64,000 bases of DNA from Duganella flavida (GCF_009857445.1 NZ_WWCN01000007.1:239020-303019); one strand, 5' to 3'. Positions 16,851 through 25,531 are shown, numbered from the stretch's first letter. Translations and numbers: made by a program. The notes: a model not told the origin generated them from the letters alone.

Positions 16851-18095
16851 TTAAGCTGCTTGCAGCAGGCCGTCCAGCGAGACGCGCAGGATGCGGTCGG
16901 CTTCGGCGATCTGCTCGTCCGAGACGATCAGCGCAGGCGCCAAACGCACCACGTCCATGCCGGCGATCAGCACCATCATGCCGTTGGCTTCAGCGGCTTT
17001 CTGGATATCCTTCGAGCGGCCTTTCCATGCATCGGTCACCACCACGCCCAGCAACAGGCCAGCGCCGCGCACTTGGGTGAACACTTGCGGGTAGTCAGCC
17101 GTCAGCTTCTCCAGCGTGGCGCGCAGCTTGTTGCCGGCTTCTTTCACACGCGCCAGGAAGGCCGGCTGGTTGATGGTTTCCAGCACGGTCAGCGCCACGG
17201 TGGCGGCCATCGGGTTGCCGCCGTAGGTGGTGCCGTGCGAGCCGACGTTCAGGGTTGCGGCCAGTTCGTGAGTGGTCAGCATCGCTGCGACCGGGAAGCC
17301 GTTGCCCAGCGCCTTGGCCGAGGTCAGGATGTCCGGGGTGATGCCGTAGCTCATGTAGTGGAACAGCTCGCCGGTGCGGCCCATGCCGGACTGCACTTCG
17401 TCGAAGATCAGCAGGGCGCCGGTTTTGGTGCACAGGTCGCGCAGCTCTTGCAGGAAGGCTTTGTCGCCAGGTACTACACCGCCTTCGCCTTGCAGCGGCT
17501 CAACGATCACAGCGCAAACGTCGTCACCGATGGCGGCGCGGGCCGACTCGATATCGTTGTAGGTGATGTGGTCGATCGATGGTGGCAGCGGCTCGAAGCC
17601 TTCGGTGTATTTCGACTGACCACCCACCGACACGGTGAACAAGGTACGGCCGTGGAACGACTGGTAGCACGAGATGATGCGCGATTTGTGCGCGCCGAAT
17701 TTGGTGTGGGCGTGCTTACGGGCCAGCTTCAGTGCGGCTTCGTTGGCTTCCGCGCCGGAGTTGCAAAAGAAGGCGCGGTCGGCGAAGGTGGCTTCGGTCA
17801 GTGCCAGCGCCAGGCGCAGCACTGGCTCGTTGGTGTAGCCGTTGCCCAGGTGCCACAGGGTGTTGGCTTGGCGGGTCAGCGCTTCAACCACGATCGGGTT
17901 GCAGTGGCCCAGCGCGGCCACGGCGATGCCGGAGGTGAAGTCCAGGTAGTGTTTGCCGTTCTGGTCCCACAGGTCCAGGCCGGAACCGCGCACCGGTACC
18001 ATCGCTGCCGGCGCATAGGTCGGCACCAGTACTTCGTCGAAGGTCTGACGAGTCACAGGACGGTTGAGAGCGGTCGATTCTACTTTGGCGTTCAT
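16851..18095 (-). CDS. astC: Succinylornithine/acetylornithine aminotransferase AstC (AruC)
   Basis: PLP-dependent class III aminotransferase; third AST step, N-succinylornithine plus 2-oxoglutarate to the semialdehyde plus glutamate. 414 residues from the ATG at 18095 (AGGGA upstream). Motifs: [27 protein letters not shown], the ESFHGRT-like [10 protein letters not shown], and [16 protein letters not shown] followed by SAKALGNG with the PLP lysine. First enzyme gene of the cluster; the family also serves in arginine synthesis (ArgD), but position strongly favours the catabolic role. Confidence 0.95.
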   Translation of the reverse strand: MNAKVESTALNRPVTRQTFDEVLVPTYAPAAMVPVRGSGLDLWDQNGKHYLDFTSGIAVAALGHCNPIVVEALTRQANTLWHLGNGYTNEPVLRLALALTEATFADRAFFCNSGAEANEAALKLARKHAHTKFGAHKSRIISCYQSFHGRTLFTVSVGGQSKYTEGFEPLPPSIDHITYNDIESARAAIGDDVCAVIVEPLQGEGGVVPGDKAFLQELRDLCTKTGALLIFDEVQSGMGRTGELFHYMSYGITPDILTSAKALGNGFPVAAMLTTHELAATLNVGSHGTTYGGNPMAATVALTVLETINQPAFLARVKEAGNKLRATLEKLTADYPQVFTQVRGAGLLLGVVVTDAWKGRSKDIQKAAEANGMMVLIAGMDVVRLAPALIVSDEQIAEADRILRVSLDGLLQAA

Positions 18096-18147
18096 GGCAT
18101 TCCCTATCAATGGTGGGTACGGTGCGGCACAGCGCCGCGTGGGACCC

Positions 18148-18212
18148 ATTATAAAAAGCGGGATGCTAAAGTTCTTTTCTAATGGCGACAAGAATTTTTA
18201 CTTTTGGCCGCA
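18148..18212 (-). promoter_or_regulatory. Predicted astC promoter with ArgR-type half-sites
   Basis: On the minus strand a perfect TATAAT lies at 18153-18148, giving a leader of about 46 bases to astC, but no good -35 is present, which suggests activator dependence. Just upstream is TGTCGC-N8-AA (18190 to 18175), an exact match to the direct-repeat half-site known for Pseudomonas ArgR. A weaker half (TGCGGC at 18212-18207, then N8-AA) precedes it in the same orientation. The site spans roughly -35 to -70. Confidence 0.6.
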
Positions 18213-18223
18213 AAGTAAACTTA

Positions 18224-19165
18224 TCAAGGAAGCATGAGCTTGCGCTGGCGTTCTTCGCGCGGGGTGTTGCCGAATAGCGCGCCAAAGGCGGTCGAGAAAT
18301 GCGAGCCGGACGAAAAGCCGCACATCAGCCCCACTTGCACGATGGAGTGGTTGGTTTCCAGCAGCAGCTGGCGCGCCCGTTGCAGGCGCAATTCGAGGTA
18401 ATAGCGCGATGGCAAACTGCCAAGATATTGCTTGAACAGCCGCTCCAACTGGCGGCGCGACAGGCCGACCAGGTTGGCGATATCGTCGGTAGAGAGCGGT
18501 TCTTCGATATTGGTTTCCATCAGCGTCACCGCTTCCGACAGGCGCGGCTGCAGCGCGCCGAAGCGGGCTTGCAGCGCCACGCGCTGGCGCTCCTCGGGGC
18601 CGCGCACGCGCTCTACGCACAGGGTTTCCTTGATAGTGGCCTGCACGGCCGCGCCGAACAGGTGCTCGATCAGGGTCAGGGCGAAGTCGATGGAGGCGGC
18701 GCCGCCGCAGCAGCTCAAGTGGCGACCGTCCAGTTCGAACAGATGGGGCGTGAGGATGGCGCGGTCGGTAATGTCTTCGGTGTCGGCATACAGCGCCCAC
18801 GGCAAGGCGATACGCACACCTGCCATCAAGCCAGCCTTGGCCAGCCACAGCACGCCGGCGCCGACGCCGCCCCAGTAGTCGGCCGAGCGGCAGCGCTCGA
18901 TCACGGCGCGCGTTTGGGCGGGCGGCAGCGGCTCTTGGTGCTCGTCGGCCACCAGCAGGGCCATGTGCCAGCCCGGCTGGGCCAGCACCACTTGCGCTGG
19001 CGTCATGGTTTCCAGTTGCAGCACATCGCGGCCGAGCGCGGCTGCGGCCAGCCGCAGCGGCTGCACCAGCCCGGCCCAGGTGATGGCGTCCGCCTCGCTG
19101 GCATTCACCAGCAACAGGCGCAGAGGCCGCTGCTGGGCGAGGCTGGACAGGGTATCAAATGACAT
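18224..19165 (-). CDS. argR: AraC/GATase1-like regulator, probable ArgR of arginine catabolism
   Basis: 313 residues: an N-terminal DJ-1/PfpI-like domain (about 15-190; LSCCGGAASIDFALTLIE is typical) and a C-terminal AraC helix-turn-helix pair (about 215-310; VGLSRRQLERLFKQYLG and CGFSSGSHFSTAFGALFGNTPREER). This is the architecture of Pseudomonas ArgR, the arginine-responsive activator of aru and gdhB. It lies directly before astC on the same strand, and an ArgR-type site stands between them. The ligand is inferred to be arginine; other GlxA-type regulators look alike, so the symbol rests on context. Confidence 0.82.
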   Translation of the reverse strand: MSFDTLSSLAQQRPLRLLLVNASEADAITWAGLVQPLRLAAAALGRDVLQLETMTPAQVVLAQPGWHMALLVADEHQEPLPPAQTRAVIERCRSADYWGGVGAGVLWLAKAGLMAGVRIALPWALYADTEDITDRAILTPHLFELDGRHLSCCGGAASIDFALTLIEHLFGAAVQATIKETLCVERVRGPEERQRVALQARFGALQPRLSEAVTLMETNIEEPLSTDDIANLVGLSRRQLERLFKQYLGSLPSRYYLELRLQRARQLLLETNHSIVQVGLMCGFSSGSHFSTAFGALFGNTPREERQRKLMLP

Positions 19166-19170
19166 TCAGG

Positions 19171-20112
19171 CTACTCCGGCGCAAGGGCCGTGGCGGGACG
19201 CTCGGTACTCCATTGGCTCACTATCATACCGGAGATCAACAATGCGGCGCCGAGCAAACCGTTCCACGCCAGCGTTTCGCCCAGCCAGAAATAGGCAAAG
19301 ATGGCAGCGCAGCCCGGCTCAAACGCGTAGATCACGGCCGCCTCGTTGGCGCTGCTGTGGCTCTGGCCCCAGGTTTGCAGCGAGATGATGGCGGCGGTGG
19401 CGATCACACCCAGATAGATCAGGTTGACGCTGTACATCTGCAAGCCCTTGCTGACGTAGGCAATGTAGTCGGGCAGGTCCTGCGCACGCTCGGCCCAGCC
19501 CAGCGGCACTTCGGTAATCAGCAGCCACAGCGCAGCGCACACGGCCACTGTGAGGATTTGCGAGGCGGTCAGCGCCATCAGCTTTTCCACCTTGCGGGTG
19601 GTGGTCTCCATCAGCTTGACGTAGATGCCGAAGAACAGCGCGCACAGCAGCGCCAGCGTGTCGCCACGGCCCCAGTTGAAGCTACCTTCCCAGCACAGCG
19701 CGAACAGGCCGGCCAGCGACAGCAGCAGCGCCGCCAGGATGCGGCGCTCAAGTTTCGCGCCCAGCGCCACGCCGATCAGTGGTGGCACCAGCACGTTGAG
19801 GCCGGTGATGAAGGCATTGCGGTTGGAGCTGGTCAGCGCCAGCCCTTCAATCTGGAACACGTAGCACAGGAACAACACCACCCCGGCCAGAATGCCCCAG
19901 CGCAGGTCGCGCCAGCGCACGCGCCACAGAAAGGGCAACAGCAGCGCACTGGCCAGCGCAAAGCGGCACAGCACGATCCAGCTGGCCGAGAGGTAGCCGG
20001 TCATGTCTTTCATTGCAGGGAAGGTGGTGCCCCAGACCAGGGTGACGAGCAACAAAGCGGCAACGCCGCGTAAATGTACAGGCATGGTTGTTGTTATGGT
20101 TAGCGTCTGCAT
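19171..20112 (-). CDS. EamA-family (DMT) inner-membrane transporter
   Basis: 313 residues, ten hydrophobic helices in two EamA repeats; LLLVTLVWGTTFPAMKD and the second repeat near EAAVIYAFEPGCAAIFAYFWLGETL are typical. Ends five bases before the regulator gene on the same strand, so the two are probably one transcript; an arginine or related amino-acid exporter is possible but unproven. An internal ATG at 20085 has a poorer ribosome site than the ATG at 20112. Divergent from the MarR gene, sharing a 48-base intergenic region. Confidence 0.85.
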   Translation of the reverse strand: MQTLTITTTMPVHLRGVAALLLVTLVWGTTFPAMKDMTGYLSASWIVLCRFALASALLLPFLWRVRWRDLRWGILAGVVLFLCYVFQIEGLALTSSNRNAFITGLNVLVPPLIGVALGAKLERRILAALLLSLAGLFALCWEGSFNWGRGDTLALLCALFFGIYVKLMETTTRKVEKLMALTASQILTVAVCAALWLLITEVPLGWAERAQDLPDYIAYVSKGLQMYSVNLIYLGVIATAAIISLQTWGQSHSSANEAAVIYAFEPGCAAIFAYFWLGETLAWNGLLGAALLISGMIVSQWSTERPATALAPE

Positions 20113-20146
20113 AGTGTACCTGCCAGAAAGCGTGATGCGAAGCGGC

Positions 20147-20163
20147 TATAATCTCGTCCTATG
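20147..20163 (+). promoter_or_regulatory. TATAAT -10 box at leaderless spacing before marR-type gene
   Basis: TATAAT at 20147-20152 is followed nine bases later by the ATG at 20161, so the predicted transcript start falls within about two bases of the start codon. No Shine-Dalgarno lies between. No good -35 at normal spacing was found (CTGCCA at 20120-20125 is 21 bases away). Confidence 0.5.
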
Positions 20164-20622
20164 GGTGAACGCTACTTGAAAAGCATCCGGCTGCTGGCCG
20201 AATGCATGCAAGGCTATGAACGGATCTCCGGCGAGTACGTGCGCCGGAGTGGTTTGACGCACGCGCAGTTCGATATCATCGCCACGCTGGGCAATACGCC
20301 CGGCATGTCCTATAAAGAACTGGGCGACAAGACGCTGATTACCAAGGGCACATTGACCGGGGTGATCGAGCGGCTGGAGCAAAAAGGGCTGGTGGAACGC
20401 CAGCGCAGTAATTGCGACAAGCGCTCGTTTTTCGTGAAATTGACGCCGGCCGGGGAGCAGACTTTCTGCACCGTGTTCCCGGAAGTGATCTCGCAAAGCG
20501 GCAAAGTGTTTGCCGATTTCAGCGAGGACGATTTCGCGCAGCTTGAAAAAACCCTGTCAGCGCTTAAAACTGTCATCATGGCCGGGCAAACAGGCACGCC
20601 GTCCATCCACGATTGCGATTAA
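20161..20622 (+). CDS. MarR-family transcriptional regulator
   Basis: 153 residues with the winged helix-turn-helix of MarR: LTHAQFDIIATLGNTPGMSYKELGDKTLITKGTLTGVIERLEQKGLVERQ, then a wing with DKRSFFVKLTPAG. Usually a dimeric repressor that senses small phenolic or other ligands. Divergent from the EamA exporter, so control of that gene is plausible; also 16 bases upstream of a small acidic-protein gene on the same strand. The predicted promoter places the ATG almost at the transcript start. Confidence 0.92.
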   Translation: MGERYLKSIRLLAECMQGYERISGEYVRRSGLTHAQFDIIATLGNTPGMSYKELGDKTLITKGTLTGVIERLEQKGLVERQRSNCDKRSFFVKLTPAGEQTFCTVFPEVISQSGKVFADFSEDDFAQLEKTLSALKTVIMAGQTGTPSIHDCD

Positions 20623-20638
20623 AAACAAGGATACAGAT

Positions 20639-20920
20639 TTGAAAACCTCTCTGCTGGACGGCAAAAAGCCGGCCAAATTCGACAAACACATTATCGGCAA
20701 CCTGCTGCTGGACGTGGCGCCGCCTGACGAAGTACGTCAGGAAGCGCTGATCGTCGGCGTCCGTAACGAAGACGGCGAAATCTACCGTCTGATCGGCGCC
20801 AGCACCCACCGCAGCTTCATGAACGCCGTGGAAGAACTGTTCGACCTCGACCTGGTCGACGAGCTGGAAGACGTGGACGACCCGGTCGAAGGTTGCGACG
20901 CCATCTTCCGCGAAGAGTAA
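20639..20920 (+). CDS. Small acidic conserved-looking protein (93 aa, TTG start)
   Basis: The best start is TTG at 20639, with AAGG eight bases before it; the longer frame upstream runs inside the MarR gene and is not credible. The protein begins MKTSLLDGKKPAKFDK, has a compact middle (ALIVGVRNEDGEIYRLIGAS) and a very acidic tail (DLVDELEDVDDPVEG). No known domain recognised. Probably co-transcribed with the MarR gene. Confidence 0.7.
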   Translation: MKTSLLDGKKPAKFDKHIIGNLLLDVAPPDEVRQEALIVGVRNEDGEIYRLIGASTHRSFMNAVEELFDLDLVDELEDVDDPVEGCDAIFREE

Positions 20921-20994
20921 GTACCCACTTACAGGGCGTTGTTGGCTGCTTCTGTTGGGTGAAACCTACGCCGCAAAAAGTATTTTCTTAAAAA

Positions 20995-21034
20995 GTGCCA
21001 CAAGGCAATCTTTTGAGTATAATTTTTGGCAATG
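20995..21034 (+). promoter_or_regulatory. Sigma-70 promoter giving a near-leaderless HDOD transcript
   Basis: GTGCCA at 20995-21000 (four of six matches to TTGACA), a 17-base spacer, and a perfect TATAAT at 21018-21023. The ATG at 21032 is nine bases after the -10, so transcription should start one or two bases before it. No ribosome site is present. Confidence 0.6.
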
Positions 21035-21868
21035 GACAGACTCGACGCCTTCAAGACTATCGCCGCTCAAGCGAGCCGGGGCGAACTCACGTTCCCGGCC
21101 AACGTCAACGCTTCGCTGCGCTTGCAGCAGGCGCTGAATGATCCCGACTGTCACGTCGAACAAGCCGCCAGGCTGATCCAGGCGGACCCGTTGCTGGCGG
21201 CGCGTAGCGTCGCGATTGCCAACTCGGTCGCCTACAACCGTTCCGGAACTGAAATCTCCAGCGTACGCGCGGCCGTGCAACGGCTGGGCATCCGCACCCT
21301 GCAATCGCTGGTGGCGGCGGTGATCGTGCGCCAGATCGGCAGCCAGGTCACCGAGCCTGCGCTGGCGGCCAAGATCAACCAGCTGTGGGAGCACACGGCG
21401 CACGTGGCGGCGCTGGCGCAAGTGATTGCGCGGCACGTCACCCATGTCGATCCTGATACGGCGCTGTTTGCCGGCATCGTGCACGAGGTGGCCGGTTTCT
21501 ACATGTTGGCCAGTGCCGGTGAATATCCAGAAGTGATGAACGGCGAGCCGGAAGACTGGGTCGAGCACGGCGAGCTGGAAATCGGCCGAGGCGTGATGAC
21601 TTATCTCGGCGTGCCGGACGGCGTCTACAAGGCGATTGAATCGATGTGGGTGGGCTTGCGCGCGCTGCCGCCGGAAACGCTGGGCGACACGCTATTGCTG
21701 GCCAATGATCTGTCGCCGGTACACTCGCCGCTGCACCAGCGGCCCGGCGCCACCACGCTGCAAGGCGCGCGCACCATCGACTTCGTGGTGGGAGAAGGCA
21801 CACTGCACGCCATCATGAGCGAATCAGCGGAAGAAGTGCAGTCGCTGTACGCGGTGCTGATGCTGTAA
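21032..21868 (+). CDS. HDOD-domain signalling protein
   Basis: 278 residues covering one HDOD domain (roughly 10-215): FPANVNASLRLQQALNDP, IQADPLLAARSVAIANSVAYNRSG, VRAAVQRLGIRTLQSLVAAVIVR, and LFAGIVHEVAGFYML where a canonical HD would read His-Asp. HDOD proteins lack phosphodiesterase catalysis and act as scaffolds in c-di-GMP, chemotaxis or stress signalling. No second output domain. Start set at ATG 21032; a TTG six bases earlier is possible. Its 3' end overlaps a terminator serving the opposite strand. Confidence 0.88.
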   Translation: MDRLDAFKTIAAQASRGELTFPANVNASLRLQQALNDPDCHVEQAARLIQADPLLAARSVAIANSVAYNRSGTEISSVRAAVQRLGIRTLQSLVAAVIVRQIGSQVTEPALAAKINQLWEHTAHVAALAQVIARHVTHVDPDTALFAGIVHEVAGFYMLASAGEYPEVMNGEPEDWVEHGELEIGRGVMTYLGVPDGVYKAIESMWVGLRALPPETLGDTLLLANDLSPVHSPLHQRPGATTLQGARTIDFVVGEGTLHAIMSESAEEVQSLYAVLML

Positions 21869-21892
21869 AAAAAAGCCCGCTAGGCAGCGGGC
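21866..21892 (-). terminator. Rho-independent terminator for the GST gene
   Basis: GCCCGCT (21875-21881) pairs with AGCGGGC (21886-21892) around a four-base loop. Read on the minus strand the stem is followed by a long T run (complement of 21866-21874), so it ends the transcript of the GST gene that stops at 21990. Confidence 0.8.
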
Positions 21893-21989
21893 AAAGTCCA
21901 AAACTAGGGATCTCCTCCAGAGGAGACAAATCCAGAATACTCCCCCCACCCTGCCCAGTTCTGTGCGCCAGTTCACATAGTGGACACAA

Positions 21990-22607
21990 TTACCACACCG
22001 GCATGGTCTGCTTCCACGCATCAAGCTGTGCCACGCGCGCCAGCCATGCCATTAGCTTGGGATATTGGGTGACCGGCAGTTTGACTGGCTCGATGTAGGT
22101 CAGCGATGGGGCGATGGCGAGGTCGGCCAGCGTGAGCGTGTCGCCGACGATCCAGTCGCGGCCGGCGAGGTGCTGTTCGAGCACGCCGGCGAATTGCGCC
22201 ACCAGCCGGCTGGCGCGGTCGATTTCCACCGGGTCCGGGCCGCCATTGCCACTCAGGCCCTTCCAGATGTGCTCGTAGACGATAACGCCCAGCGGTGGCG
22301 CGAAATGCTGTCCCGCCCACAGCATCCAGCGGTTGATGTCGGCGCGGATGAGGATGTTATCGGGATAGAGTTTTTGGCCATGGGTACGGTCGGCCAGGTA
22401 CTGCATGATGGCGCACGACTCCCACAGCACGAACTCACCGTCCTGCAACACCGGCACCTTGCTGTTGGGGTTGAGTGTGGCCAGGCGGCGGCGGTCTTCT
22501 GCGCTCATCAGGTTGACTTCGGTCAGTTCCAGCCGTGTGCCCATGTGGACGGCAGCCAGCATCACGCGGCGCGAGCTGGAGGAGGCAGGATGGTAGTAGA
22601 GGCGCAT
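21990..22607 (-). CDS. Glutathione S-transferase family protein
   Basis: 205 residues from the ATG at 22607 (GGAG seven bases before). N-terminal thioredoxin fold: MRLYYHPASSSSRRVMLAAV with the catalytic-Ser region, LNPNSKVPVLQDGEFVLWES with the cis-Pro and glutathione gamma-glutamyl contacts, then an all-helical C-terminal domain containing DWIVGDTLTLADLAIAPSL, the usual N-capping box. Likely detoxification or redox role in the cytoplasm; substrate unknown. Divergently placed from nothing close; the WYL regulator lies upstream on the same strand. Confidence 0.9.
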   Translation of the reverse strand: MRLYYHPASSSSRRVMLAAVHMGTRLELTEVNLMSAEDRRRLATLNPNSKVPVLQDGEFVLWESCAIMQYLADRTHGQKLYPDNILIRADINRWMLWAGQHFAPPLGVIVYEHIWKGLSGNGGPDPVEIDRASRLVAQFAGVLEQHLAGRDWIVGDTLTLADLAIAPSLTYIEPVKLPVTQYPKLMAWLARVAQLDAWKQTMPVW

Positions 22608-22664
22608 TGGGGATCTCCGGTGAGTTGATGCCTTCATCGTAGATCCGGGCTGCGACAGTTTTTG

Positions 22665-23360
22665 TCAGGAGTCTTCGCGCAGGTTGTTTTCCTTGCGCCA
22701 GGTCTTCAGCAGGTCGTGGCGGCGCGCCGGGTAGCGCTGCTGCAGCGACTCCACCGCCGCGATGCGGTCAACGCGGAAGTGGCGGAACGCCATGCGCATC
22801 TCGCACCATGCAGCGAGCAGGCGCTTACCGTCAAAGAAAGCCAGCGCGAACGGCCACACAATGCGGTCCGACGGTGCGCCGTGCTCGTCGCAGTAGGACA
22901 TGCGCAGGCGGTGCTGGTAGCGGATCGCCTCGCGCACCGGGCGCACGTGGATATCGCTGGCGTCTTGCTGGTCCTGGCCGATCGGCACCCACAAGCTGGT
23001 TTCGGCCATATCGTCGCGCAGGTCCTTGGGTGTGGCGGCGGCGATTTTGGCGAGCGCGTTGTTGGCGGCAGCAGCCAGCGTTTCATCGCCCTGCCGGCGC
23101 ACCCAGCGTGCACCGAGCACCAGCGCTTCCAGCTCGTCGGCGCCAAACATCAACGGCGGCAAGAAGAAACCGGTCTTCAACATGTAGCCGACACCGGCCT
23201 CGCCTTCCAGCGGCGCACCCAGGCCGGACAGCGTTTGAATGTCGCGGTAAATGGTACGCTCGGAAACGCCCAACTGCTCCGCCAGCTTGGCCGCAGTAAC
23301 GGGACGACGATAGCCGCGCATGGCGTCCATCAACATGAATAAGCGGCCGGTACGGCTCAT
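22665..23360 (-). CDS. YafY-type HTH/WYL-domain transcriptional regulator
   Basis: 231 residues. N-terminal DeoR-like HTH (about 15-45; VTAAKLAEQLGVSERTIYRDI), a middle linker beginning PLEGEAGVGYMLK, and a C-terminal WYL domain (about 135-215; the WYL-like positions read VWPFALAFFDGKRLLAAWCE). Such regulators often bind nucleic-acid or nucleotide ligands. Stands 57 bases upstream of the GST gene on the same strand and may control it. Ten bases downstream of eutC. Confidence 0.9.
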   Translation of the reverse strand: MSRTGRLFMLMDAMRGYRRPVTAAKLAEQLGVSERTIYRDIQTLSGLGAPLEGEAGVGYMLKTGFFLPPLMFGADELEALVLGARWVRRQGDETLAAAANNALAKIAAATPKDLRDDMAETSLWVPIGQDQQDASDIHVRPVREAIRYQHRLRMSYCDEHGAPSDRIVWPFALAFFDGKRLLAAWCEMRMAFRHFRVDRIAAVESLQQRYPARRHDLLKTWRKENNLREDS

Positions 23361-23370
23361 GGTGCGGGTC

Positions 23371-24153
23371 TCACTCCAACAGGAAGTTGCGCTGCGGCGC
23401 CTCCAGGTTGGCGCTCTCGCTCGCGGTTTCGTCCTTCAGCGCAACGCCGGATAGTTGGCGTCGTCGCGACTCGGACAGCAGGTAGTGAAGCTTGAACGCT
23501 GCGGCCTCATAGGTCAAGCCCGCCGACCGGACATTGGAGATGCAATTGCGGTCGGCATCGCTCAGTCCTGGCCGAGGCGCCCAGGTCAGGTACAGGCCCA
23601 TGCTGTCCGGCGAGCTGAGACCGGGACGTTCGCCAATCAGCACCACCACAATTTGCGCGCCCAGCAGATCCCCGATTTCGTCACCGATCGCCACCCGCCC
23701 TTGCCGGACGATGGTGATGGGTGCGATACGCCAGCCAGCCAACCGTGGCATCAAGGAGCGCAAGAACGGCGTGGCGTTCTGCTCAATCGCCAGCGCCGAC
23801 AAGCCGTCCGCGACGACGAAGGCAAGGTCGTAGCGTGGGCCTGCGATGGCGGCCAGCTTTTCACGCGAGGCGTCATCGAGCCGGCGTCCGAGATCTGGGC
23901 GTTGCAGATAGACCTGGCGATCCCGCGCCGCACTCTGCACGCTCACACATTGCATGCCGCTTGCTGTCAATGTCTCGCCCAAGACCTCATGATCCAACGC
24001 CAGATGCACCGCGTCGCGCGCCCGTGCATGATCCAGTTGAAACGCCAGTTGCTCCGTCGTCGGCTGACTCACGCCACTGCGGCCCAGCGCAATCCGCGCT
24101 GCCGTAAAGCGCCGCAGCGATTGCCACGGATTGACCGTCACCGGCTTATCCAT
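23371..24153 (-). CDS. eutC: Ethanolamine ammonia-lyase small subunit EutC
   Basis: Small subunit of adenosylcobalamin-dependent ethanolamine ammonia-lyase (ethanolamine to acetaldehyde and ammonia). 260 residues from the ATG at 24153. Signatures: TAARIALGRSGVSQPT, FVVADGLSALAIEQNA, VALGDEIG-like VAIGDEIGDLLGAQIVVVLIGERPGLSSPDSMG. Start overlaps the end of eutB by eight bases. No microcompartment genes accompany it, as in other Proteobacteria that use the simple pathway. Confidence 0.95.
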   Translation of the reverse strand: MDKPVTVNPWQSLRRFTAARIALGRSGVSQPTTEQLAFQLDHARARDAVHLALDHEVLGETLTASGMQCVSVQSAARDRQVYLQRPDLGRRLDDASREKLAAIAGPRYDLAFVVADGLSALAIEQNATPFLRSLMPRLAGWRIAPITIVRQGRVAIGDEIGDLLGAQIVVVLIGERPGLSSPDSMGLYLTWAPRPGLSDADRNCISNVRSAGLTYEAAAFKLHYLLSESRRRQLSGVALKDETASESANLEAPQRNFLLE

Positions 24154-25531
24154 GCAGCACCTTCTGAAACACCGCAGGCATCGCATCCGGCAAGGTAAAG
24201 CGCTCATCGCCGCTGACGATACCCATACGCTGCAACCACGCCTCGAACTCCGGCGCCGGCTTCAAGCCCAACGCCCGCCGCACATACAGCGCATCGTGGA
24301 ACGATGTGGTCTGATAATTGAGCATGATATCGTCCGCACCCGGTACGCCCATCACAAACGTGCAGCCGGCGGTACCGAGCATCGTCAGCAGCACGTCCAT
24401 ATCATCCTGATCCGCCTCTGCATGATTGGTGTAGCAAACGTCGCAGCCCATCGGCAGGCCAAGCAGCTTGGCGCAGAAATGATCCTCCAGGCCCGCACGC
24501 AAAATCTGCTTGCCGTCATACAGATACTCCGGCCCGATAAAGCCAACCACCGAATTCACCAGCAAAGGCTTGAAGCGCCGCGCCACTGCGTATGCTCGTG
24601 CCTCGCAAGTCTGCTGATCGACACCATGATGCGCATTAGCCGACAGCGCACTGCCCTGCCCCGTTTCGAAGTACATCACATTGCTGCCGACCGTACCACG
24701 CCCGAGCGACAACGCCGCCTGCCGCGCCTCTTCCAACAGTGACAGCGAAATACCAAAACCGGCATTCGCCGCCTGCGTCCCGGCGATCGATTGAAACACC
24801 AGATCCACCGGCGCGCCGCGCTCAATGGCGGCGATGGTATTGGTGACATGGGTCAGCACGCAAGATTGGGTAGGAATCGCATAACGCGCAATGATCTCGT
24901 CCAGCATGGAGACGAGGTGTATCACCTGCGGCACATTGTCGGTGGCGGGATTAATGCCGATCACCGCATCGCCGCTGGCATACAGAAGACCATCCAGCAG
25001 GCTGGCGGCAATGCCCGTCGCATCGTCGGTTGGATGATTGGGTTGCAGGCGCGTGGCCATCCGCCCCGGCAGTCCGATGGTATTGCGAAAGCGTGTAACG
25101 ACGCTGCATTTCCGCGCCACCAGCACCAGGTCCTGCACGCGCATAATCTTGGACACCGCCGCCGCCATCTCCGGCGTCAGGCCGGGCGCCAGCGCAGTCA
25201 GCGCCGCAGTATCGGCATCATCGCTGAGCAGCCAGTTGCGGAAATCGCCAACGCTCAAATGCGACACCCGCGCAAATGCCGCAGCGTCGTGCGTATCGAT
25301 AATCAGCCGCGTCACCTCGTCATCCTCATACGGCACCAGCGCCTCGTTGAGGAACACGCTGAGAGGCAGCTCGGCCAACGCCATCTGTGCCGCGACGCGC
25401 TCCTCCGCGCTGGCCGCCGCCACACCAGCCAGATAATCGCCCGAGCGCGCAGGCGTGGCCTTCGCCATCAAGTCCTTCAGATCGCGGAACTGGTACGTCT
25501 TACTGCCGACCCGGTGCCAATAACTGCCCAT
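24146..25531 (-). CDS. eutB: Ethanolamine ammonia-lyase large subunit EutB
   Basis: Catalytic TIM-barrel subunit with the B12 site at the interface with EutC. 461 residues from the ATG at 25531, normal length; an upstream in-frame extension to 25603 overlaps another plausible small gene and is not supported. Recognisable stretches: FRDLKDLMAKATPARSGDYLAGVAAAS, DAVIGINPATDN and ALSANAHHGVDQQTCEARAYA. The ethanolamine permease gene usually found beside eutBC is absent from this window. Confidence 0.95.
   Translation of the reverse strand: MGSYWHRVGSKTYQFRDLKDLMAKATPARSGDYLAGVAAASAEERVAAQMALAELPLSVFLNEALVPYEDDEVTRLIIDTHDAAAFARVSHLSVGDFRNWLLSDDADTAALTALAPGLTPEMAAAVSKIMRVQDLVLVARKCSVVTRFRNTIGLPGRMATRLQPNHPTDDATGIAASLLDGLLYASGDAVIGINPATDNVPQVIHLVSMLDEIIARYAIPTQSCVLTHVTNTIAAIERGAPVDLVFQSIAGTQAANAGFGISLSLLEEARQAALSLGRGTVGSNVMYFETGQGSALSANAHHGVDQQTCEARAYAVARRFKPLLVNSVVGFIGPEYLYDGKQILRAGLEDHFCAKLLGLPMGCDVCYTNHAEADQDDMDVLLTMLGTAGCTFVMGVPGADDIMLNYQTTSFHDALYVRRALGLKPAPEFEAWLQRMGIVSGDERFTLPDAMPAVFQKVLHG

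Noticed and set aside
21911..21926. TCTCCTC/GAGGAGA inverted repeat between HDOD and GST genes
   Set aside because: Seven-base arms with a two-base loop and no T run; could be chance or an operator, not enough support to annotate.
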